In this document: positions 1 to 4,932 of the stretch, in pieces
Layout: each line of letters opens with the position of its first letter
Numbering within the stretch: position 1 is the first letter of the stretch
IMG/VR virus record: IMGVR_UViG_3300035698_000774
Span: 1 to 30,432 of that record
From: a virus
Direction: 5' to 3' (one strand)
DNA: 30,432 nucleotides
Made by a program: the position numbers and the translations under genes
The notes under the pieces: generated by a model
Told to the model about the DNA's origin: nothing
The model's input: the letters and a program-made list of their open reading frames with translations, nothing else
Database searches by the model: none

Positions 1-92
1 AGTATTCTTTTGGCTGCTATTAGCTGTGTCTTTTCACAATAGTCCGTAAAGTAGTGGTCTAATATCTCTACTATTGATTCTAATCTGGACAT
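1..92 (-). CDS. Partial small protein, N-terminus only (runs off the left edge)
   Basis: An ATG at 92 is preceded by a good ribosome binding site (AAGGAG, 9 bases upstream). The reading frame stays open to the window edge and gives about 30 residues beginning MSRLESIVEILDHYF. The peptide looks helical and acidic to neutral. It follows the 132-314 gene in the same direction with a gap of about 40 bases, so it is probably the next member of the same small-gene operon. No family is recognised and the C-terminus is not in the window. Confidence 0.6.
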   Translation of the reverse strand, partial: MSRLESIVEILDHYFTDYCEKTQLIAAKRI

Positions 93-131
93 ACCGCGAA
101 CTCCTTAAAATATTTTATATTTGCCGCTTCT

Positions 132-314
132 CTAGTCATTGGCTTCAAAAGGGTTGTTAGTGAATGTGTGCGTATAAGCAACGTCTGTTTTTGTATACAC
201 CGCTTTAATTAACACCCAGAACAACTTAAATGTTGGCGTTACATTAATTGTCACAATGTACTCAAAGTCGCTGCCTCTGAATTTCTCGTCTGCTAGAATT
301 ACGTTATCCATCAT
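132..314 (-). CDS. Hypothetical small protein (60 aa)
   Basis: A 60-residue protein starting MMDNVILADEK, with a GGAGAGTGA ribosome binding site ahead of two consecutive ATG codons, so the start could be either one. It overlaps the 3' end of the 311-580 gene by 4 bases (ATGA type), which suggests translational coupling. The middle (roughly residues 18-40) is rich in beta-branched and aromatic residues but is too polar for a clear membrane helix. No family is recognised. It belongs to the left-end block of tiny early-like genes. Confidence 0.6.
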   Translation of the reverse strand: MMDNVILADEKFRGSDFEYIVTINVTPTFKLFWVLIKAVYTKTDVAYTHTFTNNPFEAND

Positions 315-580
315 TCACTCTCCAATGCTTTTGCCAATTCTGCACACCAGCCTTTGCCCATTCTGCTATCTATTTGTAAAACTGATATTGATCTTTGTCT
401 GATATCATAATCAGCCGGACTATCTGCCGTTGTTTCGCCATCATCCAATGCTTTTAGTTGTTCCCATAATTCCTTCGCATGGCTGATCATATTAAAAGGA
501 TGCTCAGCATTTCCTGCGTTGTATGCGTCAAATAATTTAGTGTCTATTATCTTAATCGCTTGCTCATCACGTGTCATCAT
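311..580 (-). CDS. Hypothetical protein (89 aa)
   Basis: An 89-residue protein, probably all-helical, beginning MMTRDEQAIKIIDTK. The SD sequence AAGGAG lies upstream of two tandem ATGs. It overlaps the end of the 567-842 gene by 14 bases and the start of the 132-314 gene by 4 bases, so the three form one tight operon. I see no recognisable motif; there is one cysteine near the C-terminus (GKGWCAELAK). Function unknown. Confidence 0.6.
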   Translation of the reverse strand: MMTRDEQAIKIIDTKLFDAYNAGNAEHPFNMISHAKELWEQLKALDDGETTADSPADYDIRQRSISVLQIDSRMGKGWCAELAKALESE

Positions 581-842
581 GCACTCCTTGCGTAACCTTG
601 GCCTCTATAACAAATCTAAGTCCAATATGTTGACCATACTCTATAAGTTCTTGCAGAGTATCTCTATGTCCAAAATACCCCCAGCCTAAGCCAGTTTTCA
701 CAAGATATCCATCAGGTTCAAGTACTACCATTCCTTTAAGTCTACCTTTATCATCAATAACAAACATAGGTTTAAACTTAGCGGTACTATCCTTAAAGTA
801 AATTTCCTTCTGCTCTGTCTTCTTTAATATTAAAGTTTTCAT
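567..842 (-). CDS. Hypothetical protein (91 aa), first gene after a candidate promoter and leader
   Basis: A 91-residue protein beginning MKTLILKKTEQK, with a GAGAGGTG ribosome binding site just upstream. The first third is lysine-rich with alternating hydrophobic residues (beta-like), followed by a Gly/Tyr-rich turn (GLGWGYFGHRD) and a helix. It is the first gene downstream of a leader of about 165 bases that starts at the candidate phage promoter at 1007-1027, so it may be expressed more strongly than its neighbours. No family recognised. Confidence 0.6.
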   Translation of the reverse strand: MKTLILKKTEQKEIYFKDSTAKFKPMFVIDDKGRLKGMVVLEPDGYLVKTGLGWGYFGHRDTLQELIEYGQHIGLRFVIEAKVTQGVHDDT

Positions 843-1006
843 TATGTAACACCTCTCTTTAGTTAAACTTAAGGTACCCTAATGATGCCCTAAGGTTAAC
901 CTCGGGTTACCCTAAGGTTATCTTTATTGTTCTTCTTCCTTTCTTTCCCTATCCTAGACTCTCTTCTTTCAGTCTTCTCTCTAGGTTATCTTAAGGGGAG
1001 TTCCTC
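843..1006 (-). promoter_or_regulatory. Purine-rich 5' leader with an imperfect stem-loop
   Basis: No gene is seen between 843 and 1026. Read on the minus strand, roughly 920-985 is a mostly A/G tract. Closer to the 842 start codon, CCTAAGGTTAACC (889-901) and GGTTACCCTAAGG (905-917) can pair at 11 of 13 positions around a 3-base loop. The same two arms also contain a direct repeat, CCTAAGGTTA, at 889 and 911 (22-base offset). This fits the leader of a transcript starting at the upstream candidate promoter. It has no U-run, so it is not an obvious terminator. Confidence 0.4.
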
Positions 1007-1027
1007 CTAGTATACGCCCTAGCTCAT
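1004..1027 (-). promoter_or_regulatory. Candidate phage RNA polymerase promoter, copy 1
   Basis: The 21 bases at 1007-1027 match 28495-28515 at 20 of 21 positions. On the minus strand the shared core reads ATGAGCTA, then G or T, then GGCGTATACTAG, followed by purines (GAGGAA here). Both copies cover the stop codon of the gene before them and are followed by a non-coding leader. A TATACT hexamer is present but I find no -35 hexamer at 16-18 bases, so a host sigma-70 promoter is less likely than a single-subunit phage polymerase site. The ACTAG-purine end is loosely like the initiation region of T7/SP6 promoters. Confidence 0.55.
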
Positions 1028-1188
1028 TATGGCCCTAGATCGACCTCTGTGTCCATTACGTGATATACCTTGAATTCACCCTTTCCAAAGTTCTTATCGG
1101 TTATATTCTGTACTTCTTCTAGATTAAAATATTCAAAACAAAAGAAGGTATTATCACCATCTTTAGACATTACCCTTACCATCAACAT
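1027..1188 (-). CDS. Hypothetical small protein (53 aa)
   Basis: I read an ORF from the ATG at 1188 to TAA at 1027-1029, starting MLMVRVMSKDGDNTFFCF. The ribosome binding site AAAGGAGAAG is one of the best in this block. It overlaps the 3' end of the basic 41-residue gene (1163-1288) by 26 bases in another frame. The strong SD and well-formed acidic-aromatic composition argue that both frames are used. No family recognised. Its stop codon lies inside the candidate promoter at 1007-1027. Confidence 0.6.
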   Translation of the reverse strand: MLMVRVMSKDGDNTFFCFEYFNLEEVQNITDKNFGKGEFKVYHVMDTEVDLGP

Positions 1189-1288
1189 TATGCTTCTCCT
1201 TTCTCTTATATTTAGTCTTAACCTTCTCTGTCTTAGGTCTATGGAAGTGCTCCATAAAGTGCTTAACAGGATTCTTACGCTTATTCAT
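1163..1288 (-). CDS. Highly basic small peptide (41 aa)
   Basis: The ORF starts at the ATG at 1288, six bases before the upstream gene's stop codon, and starts MNKRKNPVKHFMEHF. About a third of its 41 residues are Lys or Arg, concentrated in residues 1-7 and 19-33, with several His. Such a peptide would be expected to bind nucleic acid or an acidic partner, but that is inference from composition only. Translation is probably coupled to the zinc-ribbon-like gene before it (8-base overlap). Confidence 0.5.
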   Translation of the reverse strand: MNKRKNPVKHFMEHFHRPKTEKVKTKYKRKEKHNVDGKGNV

Positions 1289-1454
1289 TACGGTACCTTG
1301 TAGTTTCCTTAGTGAAGTATTCAGTCAAGTTAGCATGACAATCAGGACAACAATAGTTAGAATCATCAGGCCCAAAGATAGTAGGTTCAGCTTGACAAGG
1401 ATCGTAATCGTCATCTTTTAGGTCATGGCAGACATTACAGTAGTACATGCTCAT
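1281..1454 (-). CDS. Small zinc-ribbon-like protein (57 aa)
   Basis: The ATG at 1454 overlaps the upstream stop as ATGA. The 57-residue product has a CxxC pair near the N-terminus (YYCNVCHDLKDD), a single Cys at residue 20 and a second CxxC-type pair (NYCCPDCHAN, around residues 35-40). This spacing fits a treble-clef or zinc-ribbon metal site. Between the pairs the chain is strongly acidic. Phage proteins of this type are often small host-directed factors, but no specific family is recognised. Confidence 0.6.
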   Translation of the reverse strand: MSMYYCNVCHDLKDDDYDPCQAEPTIFGPDDSNYCCPDCHANLTEYFTKETTRYRNE

Positions 1455-1621
1455 TGTATGTTCTCCCTAAGATTCCTAAGGGATTCCTTAAGGGAATTAC
1501 GGCTCTCTGTATATTTGTAAAAGGTATAGAAGTGCACCTCTTTAGACTCTACAAGTTCATCTGCTAATATGTCCATAGCTAGCTCTATTTGTTCTAATTG
1601 TTCTATTATTGATTGTTTCAT
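1451..1621 (-). CDS. Small helical protein (56 aa)
   Basis: The ATG at 1621 overlaps the stop of the 1618-1788 gene (ATGA), and this gene's own stop overlaps the next start in the same way. The product starts MKQSIIEQLEQIELAMDILA and has hydrophobic residues at heptad-like spacing over residues 4-30, so a short coiled coil is likely. The C-terminal part is Arg/Glu-rich. Function unknown. Confidence 0.55.
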   Translation of the reverse strand: MKQSIIEQLEQIELAMDILADELVESKEVHFYTFYKYTESRNSLKESLRNLRENIQ

Positions 1622-1788
1622 TTCTCGATACTCCCTTCTAATTGTCTGATTCGCTTATAGGCAGCCTGTAGATCCACATTGGCACCCCTAAGTGCCCTTC
1701 TAGCCTTTATTAGATCACGAGTAGCTGTCATGTATAGGTTGCGGTAGTATGTTGACATAGCAGCATCTTGTTTAGGTTCAAATTTCAT
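1618..1788 (-). CDS. Small basic helical protein (56 aa)
   Basis: The ATG at 1788 lies just inside the 3' end of the 1778-2287 gene. The 56-residue product starts MKFEPKQDAAMSTYYRNLYM and is rich in Arg and Lys from residue 24 on (RDLIKARRALRG). It is predicted helical throughout. It is translationally linked to genes on both sides by short overlaps. No family recognised. Confidence 0.55.
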   Translation of the reverse strand: MKFEPKQDAAMSTYYRNLYMTATRDLIKARRALRGANVDLQAAYKRIRQLEGSIEK

Positions 1789-2287
1789 ATTCGTTTAACT
1801 CCCATATTCTAGTTACTCGGTGGTTTCTAGTCATAGTCCAGTCAATTACTCTACCCTTATAAAATCCTGCTACGTGATTCTTGAACTCTAGCATGAATAT
1901 TCTATTATTGGGTAACCAATTAGGTGCTGACTTTGCAGTAACTCCACTACCCTTTCGATACTTGATGTTAGCTAGTAGACTATCCATTGGGTGCATATTC
2001 CACCCTAACAGTTTTGCAGCATGGACTATACAGGGCATAGAAGAGCCTGTACGAGGCTTTCGACCTAGTGCCGCCAGCTGGGTATGACATTCTGTGTAAG
2101 TCTTGCCTGTGGTCACTACAAGAGCTTTGACGCTACAGTCACGATCTTCATTATGTAAGTTCGAAGTCATCTTAAGTGCTTGCCAATCGGTACGACAATC
2201 ACCAAACATGGTGTCTTTGTCAGTATTACTCACATAGTTCTTTATGGCTTCCATTCTAGGTGGGAACATGTTTTTGTTATTACTCAT
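1778..2287 (-). CDS. Probable papain-fold (C39-like) cysteine peptidase-type phage protein
   Basis: A 169-residue protein with an SD-like AAAGGGGTG ahead of the start. The pattern is that of a compact papain-fold domain: an N-terminal helix with a Cys in RDCSVKALVVTTGKTY (C51), and a C-terminal His and acidic residue in NHVAGFYKGRVIDW (H138, D149). These would form a Cys-His-Asp arrangement. This D-C-S-V-[KR]-A plus H-x-[AV]...-D-W layout is familiar from small phage proteins of unknown role, which I know only from general recollection. Activity, if any, and substrate are unknown; proteolysis, deubiquitin-like or transglutaminase-like chemistry are all possible. It sits in the early-like block, which would suit a host-modifying function. 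Confidence 0.5.
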   Translation of the reverse strand: MSNNKNMFPPRMEAIKNYVSNTDKDTMFGDCRTDWQALKMTSNLHNEDRDCSVKALVVTTGKTYTECHTQLAALGRKPRTGSSMPCIVHAAKLLGWNMHPMDSLLANIKYRKGSGVTAKSAPNWLPNNRIFMLEFKNHVAGFYKGRVIDWTMTRNHRVTRIWELNEYEI

Positions 2288-2290
2288 TTA

Positions 2291-2338
2291 TCACCCCTTT
2301 AAATTTGCATCTGGTGTGTTGTTAACTGTAATCGTCAT
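2291..2338 (-). CDS. Possible micropeptide (15 aa)
   Basis: ATG at 2338 with a CAGGAGCTAG ribosome binding site gives MTITVNNTPDANLKG. It overlaps the end of the 2322-2399 ORF and ends 3 bases before the start of the 1778-2287 gene. The good SD and tight packing support translation, perhaps only as a coupling device that carries ribosomes to the next start. Too short to judge further. Confidence 0.3.
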   Translation of the reverse strand: MTITVNNTPDANLKG

Positions 2339-2399
2339 ATTCTAGCTCCTGATAATAGTTCAAATAGTAATCATCTAGTAATAAATTCAAATATTCCAT
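2322..2399 (-). CDS. Possible small acidic, tyrosine-rich peptide (25 aa)
   Basis: ATG at 2399 preceded by GGAGAG. The 25 residues, beginning MEYLNLLLDDYYLNYYQELE, are unusually rich in Tyr (6) and acidic residues (7). It lies just downstream of the 12-bp stem-loop at 2422-2458. Its good SD and packed position support it, but conservation would be needed to be sure. Confidence 0.35.
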   Translation of the reverse strand: MEYLNLLLDDYYLNYYQELEYDDYS

Positions 2400-2421
2400 A
2401 TATTCTCTCCGTTAGTATTGG

Positions 2422-2458
2422 TTAGAATACCCCTGAGGCGAACTGAGAGGCATTCTAA
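2422..2458 (-). promoter_or_regulatory. Strong stem-loop between early genes, possible RNase III processing site
   Basis: TTAGAATACCCC (2422-2433) pairs with GAGGCATTCTAA (2447-2458) in 12 uninterrupted positions, two of them G-U in the minus-strand RNA, around a 13-base loop. There is no U-run after it on the minus strand, so it does not look like an intrinsic terminator. It fills the short gap between two early-like genes. T7 early mRNA is cut by RNase III at hairpins placed like this. The processing role is inference. Confidence 0.45.
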
Positions 2459-2486
2459 GCGATATTAATGATTAACTGCTATGATG

Positions 2487-2765
2487 CTATAGGTTTGCTT
2501 TGTTCTCTTGATCTACGCCATATAAGAAGGTTTTAGCTTCTAGTAAATTAGAGAACTCACGAGCTATATGAGGCTTACCTATTGCCCTTACTATCTCGTC
2601 ATCTATTATAACATTCCAGCGGTGGTGCCTGTTGGCCGAAATGTAGAAGGGATCCACAAGGCTATGCTCAGGATTACCACTCCATATTAATCCTTTTTTA
2701 ACTAGTCGCTCGTTTTTCCAATGACCTGTATTTGCTATACATAATGACATGAACGGGTTTTTCAT
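2487..2765 (-). CDS. Hypothetical protein (92 aa)
   Basis: A 92-residue protein starting MKNPFMSLCIANTGHW, with an AGGAG ribosome binding site located inside the small membrane-peptide gene upstream; the two overlap as ATGA. The chain has a His/Arg/Trp cluster (ANRHHRWNVIIDDEIVRAIG) and a C-terminal Glu/Lys-rich helix. No family recognised. Confidence 0.6.
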   Translation of the reverse strand: MKNPFMSLCIANTGHWKNERLVKKGLIWSGNPEHSLVDPFYISANRHHRWNVIIDDEIVRAIGKPHIAREFSNLLEAKTFLYGVDQENKANL

Positions 2766-2860
2766 AGTACTATATCTCCTATTATTAAAACTGCAAGTAT
2801 TGCGGTAATTAGTGCCACCATTGAGAATAGTGGAAACTTTGTATCATCAAATCTTTTCAT
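2762..2860 (-). CDS. Single-helix membrane peptide (32 aa)
   Basis: ATG at 2860 with an AAGGAGAG ribosome binding site. After a charged start (MKRFDDTK), residues 10-31 form one continuous hydrophobic helix (FPLFSMVALITAILAVLIIG), so this is an inner-membrane peptide. It overlaps its neighbours on both sides by 1-4 bases. Host-directed or lysis-timing roles are possible for such early peptides; nothing in the sequence decides it. Confidence 0.6.
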   Translation of the reverse strand: MKRFDDTKFPLFSMVALITAILAVLIIGDIVL

Positions 2861-3063
2861 TATGTTTGCTCTCCTTCTATTATTTCGAATCTTGACAAAT
2901 GGCATGAAGCAATCTTATGTCCTTCTGAATCATAGGCAGTAGCATATGGAGCTCCCCCAAATGTACCATCTGAAATTTCAATATCATAGATTGTACCAGC
3001 TTCTAATATATACTCATACCCCCCACGCTGTTGCACGTTAAATTTAGCTTTTACTGTATTCAT
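2860..3063 (-). CDS. Small beta-rich protein (67 aa)
   Basis: A 67-residue protein starting MNTVKAKFNVQQRGGYEYI. Alternating hydrophobic residues, Gly-rich turns and the phrase GTIYDIEISDGTFGGAPYA suggest a small beta-barrel such as an SH3-like fold. Its start overlaps the stop of the GP88-family gene (ATGA). Function unknown. Confidence 0.6.
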   Translation of the reverse strand: MNTVKAKFNVQQRGGYEYILEAGTIYDIEISDGTFGGAPYATAYDSEGHKIASCHLSRFEIIEGEQT

Positions 3064-3713
3064 GCGACACTCCTTTCTAGTTTAATTCTTATTACTTTAT
3101 GCATGCTCAGACCATGTGCTGGATAGGCAATAACCTTGACATCCTTAGACCAACATGCTCGACACGTTCCGCACTTGCCATTATTGTTATAAGCTTGGCA
3201 AAGTGTTTGACCAACAGCTAATTCAGCCGGACTTGGTACGATTGTGCTAGTGGTTTTACCTGCAATTTCAATACCTTCGACGCTATCACTTGACAATCTA
3301 ACAACGACATTTGGTAGCTTCTCCATTAGCTTAATTATAGTTCTAAACTTGGCGAACTTATGCATCCTTGTGGGTAGCCAGTGGTTACAATGAGGTGTTC
3401 TAGTCATTACATCTAACATTTTACGAGCTAGCTTGATTGTATACATATCACCGCTATCAAACCATCTAAAATAGCGATCATTATCTAATTCAGCTACCAT
3501 TTCATCAACCCACTCGTTACGCTTCCAGTCGGTTTGATTATGGATTCTAGGTGCTTTCACATTAGGAAACCGGTAGTTCCCCGTGGTTGCATAACAGCCC
3601 TTACAAGCGTCTACAAGCTCTCCATCGGCCCCTTTTGAAGCAGGGCATGTGTCTATAGCTTGTAATGACCACGACCTACATGGCATCTTACTTGCTTTGC
3701 TTAATTTAATCAT
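3060..3713 (-). CDS. GP88-family cysteine-rich phage protein
   Basis: A 217-residue protein with an AGGAG ribosome binding site. It has two cysteine groups: C12, C23, C37 and C40 in the N-terminal part, ending in the phrase ACKGCYATTGNY, and C172, C181, C184 and C187 in GKCGTCRACW near the C-terminus. Between them is RWFDSGDM (83-90). This layout matches what I know as the 'gene product 88' family (PF17338), found widely in phages and mobile elements with no proven function. The cysteines could hold an iron-sulfur cluster or zinc. It resembles the N-terminal region of DUF5131 (Gp37/Gp68) radical-SAM-like proteins, but that link is tentative. Neighbours are small uncharacterised genes. Confidence 0.75.
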   Translation of the reverse strand: MIKLSKASKMPCRSWSLQAIDTCPASKGADGELVDACKGCYATTGNYRFPNVKAPRIHNQTDWKRNEWVDEMVAELDNDRYFRWFDSGDMYTIKLARKMLDVMTRTPHCNHWLPTRMHKFAKFRTIIKLMEKLPNVVVRLSSDSVEGIEIAGKTTSTIVPSPAELAVGQTLCQAYNNNGKCGTCRACWSKDVKVIAYPAHGLSMHKVIRIKLERSVA

Positions 3714-3769
3714 TTTGTGTACTCCTATTAATACTAATTAGCTACCTATTTCTAAGTAACTAAGTGTTA

Positions 3770-3973
3770 TTAACTGATTACTTCATCTTCTTTTACAGTA
3801 ATCCACCTTTGCGATTGATAGCAGAATCCCGTGTACATTGTAGGGCTAGTATCATCATCAAATGCACCTCTTATTTGGTATGATTCTAGTAATTCGGTGC
3901 TTGCAACTGTTGATATTTCTCGCTTTATAGCTTGCCTTACTAGTGCGATTAAGACTTCACGAGGGTTTTTCAT
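3770..3973 (-). CDS. Hypothetical protein (67 aa)
   Basis: Starts MKNPREVLIALVRQAIK with AGGAG upstream; its ATG overlaps the preceding stop by 4 bases. The N-terminal half is an amphipathic basic helix. The C-terminal half is mixed and contains Tyr/Trp/Phe (MYTGFCYQSQRW). Its MKNP start recalls the 2487-2765 gene, but the rest is not alike. No family recognised. Confidence 0.6.
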   Translation of the reverse strand: MKNPREVLIALVRQAIKREISTVASTELLESYQIRGAFDDDTSPTMYTGFCYQSQRWITVKEDEVIS

Positions 3974-4131
3974 TTGATTGCTTCTCCTATTGTTTGTCTT
4001 GTTTCGAATGATAACTTGCCTGTAATTGGATCACGTACTTGTGCTGGTAAGCTTGTATATTTTGGCCCATTACTAGTGCCATATATCATGCTGTTTTGAT
4101 TCTTTTCAGCTCTGTTTTTATAGTTATCCAT
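3970..4131 (-). CDS. Small hydrophilic protein (53 aa), start moved to a coupled ATG
   Basis: The open frame reaches back to an ATG at 4188, but that start has no ribosome binding site and would overlap a better candidate in another frame. The ATG at 4131 shares a base with the stop codon of the 4131-4220 membrane peptide (TAATG), which points to coupled translation. From there the 53 residues start MDNYKNRAEKNQN and are hydrophilic throughout, with the phrase QVRDPITGKLSFE. No family recognised. Confidence 0.55.
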   Translation of the reverse strand: MDNYKNRAEKNQNSMIYGTSNGPKYTSLPAQVRDPITGKLSFETRQTIGEAIK

Positions 4132-4220
4132 TATATTAAGTATCCAATTATAGTTATTAACGATGTACTTAATATGCTTGCCGCCCATATCATTAAGCCG
4201 AACTTCATATTGTTTGACAT
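4131..4220 (-). CDS. Single-helix membrane peptide (29 aa)
   Basis: ATG at 4220 with an AGGGGAAC ribosome binding site gives 29 residues starting MSNNMKFGLMIWAA, of which residues 7-29 are a hydrophobic helix. The stop overlaps the next start as TAATG. It is the second of three tiny membrane peptides in this block. Confidence 0.5.
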   Translation of the reverse strand: MSNNMKFGLMIWAASILSTSLITIIGYLI

Positions 4221-4229
4221 GTTGTTCCC

Positions 4230-4325
4230 CTAGTTATAGTAAAAATACAATTGAGCTACGTAAAGTGCCGTATGAATTAAACCACCGGCAGTCAATGCTA
4301 TTGTAACTGCTTGAATAATAAACAT
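4230..4325 (-). CDS. Single-helix membrane peptide (31 aa), first gene of the left block
   Basis: ATG at 4325, preceded by CAGGAGCAC. The 31 residues start MFIIQAVTIALTAGG and are nearly all hydrophobic until the C-terminal YFYYN. It is the first gene after the 1-kb gene-free region, in the position of T7 gene 0.3, so it would be among the first phage genes expressed. No family recognised. Confidence 0.5.
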   Translation of the reverse strand: MFIIQAVTIALTAGGLIHTALYVAQLYFYYN

Positions 4326-4670
4326 TTAGTGCTCCTGATTTGCTAATTGAATGATACTTAGCAAGCACCATTTAGCTAGCAAACTAGCTAGAGGTTTAGC
4401 TTACAATCTAGTATACTACTGACACGCTGTATCTGTGTTCATGTTCGTGCTATGATTGTTTGACTAAACTTTTAGAACTTGGTGGCTGGCTATTAGTCCG
4501 ACTCTATCGGTAGCTCACTTCACTTCAAGTGCAACCCCTTTATTTGATTTTGCAGTAAGGTTAAAAAATCTGCATGTTCTATCGGCTTTATAGCGTAGCT
4601 AACTTGCCTCTGGTTACCGGCTTGTTGTTGCCGTGTTTCCATGGTGCCCATTCTACCAACCTAGGAAATT
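4326..4670. promoter_or_regulatory. Gene-free upstream region of the early-like block
   Basis: No supported gene in either strand. On the minus strand, CTAGTATAC at 4408-4416 repeats the core of the candidate phage promoter but not its flanks. A perfect 7-bp stem, TAGCTAG-CAAA-CTAGCTA (4373-4390), follows it in the leader of the 4325 gene. A TTGCAC hexamer near 4535 (minus strand) might be a host -35 element, but no matching -10 is clear. By position, host-type early promoters would be expected here. I found no tRNA. Confidence 0.35.
4373..4390 (-). promoter_or_regulatory. Perfect 7-bp stem-loop in the leader of the first early-like gene
   Basis: TAGCTAG (4373-4379) and CTAGCTA (4384-4390) form a perfect stem around a 4-base loop. 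It lies about 50 bases upstream of the ATG at 4325 and just downstream of the partial promoter core at 4408-4416. It may protect the 5' end of a leader transcript. There is no U-run. Confidence 0.35.
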
Positions 4671-4925
4671 AAATATATATACCCCCAATGGGATATCCCG
4701 ATGGACGGTAGTATTGCCTCGAAAGATATAGAACGCCCACGCGATCCTTATACGTGCCCACGCGATAACAATCACGCGTAGCAAGAACCATGCCAGAAAG
4801 AAAAAACAGAGACATGCAAGACTCGTGCCAAGGTTGTAGTCTTAACCGCATGTGTACCCGATGGACAACCGCATGTGCACGGTACTCAATACACCCCACC
4901 ACAGACCCATGCAAGATCCATGCCA
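4671..4925. repeat. Short direct repeats flanking the DnaA-box array
   Basis: This stretch holds several pairs of short direct repeats: GCCCACGCGAT at 4735 and 4756 (21-base offset, about two helical turns), AACCGCATGTG at 4844 and 4867, and a longer imperfect pair beginning CATGCAAGA at 4813 and 4909. An AT-only run, ATTAAATATATATA, sits at its left edge near 4669-4682. Composition changes sharply here towards more G+C than the neighbouring genes. No protein-coding signal is convincing. Confidence 0.5.
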
Positions 4926-4932
4926 ACCCCAG

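Noticed and set aside
1070-1303. Plus-strand ORF of 77 codons
   Set aside because: Opposite three better-supported minus-strand small genes with good ribosome binding sites; composition looks like antisense.
4500-4660. Possible tRNA in the gene-free region
   Set aside because: No T-loop GGTTCGAATCC-type sequence and no cloverleaf could be built on either strand.
4669-4926. Minus-strand ORF of 85 codons in the repeat-rich region
   Set aside because: No ribosome binding site, unusual composition (many Arg, Tyr, His, Met), lies over short DNA repeats and isolated from the operons.
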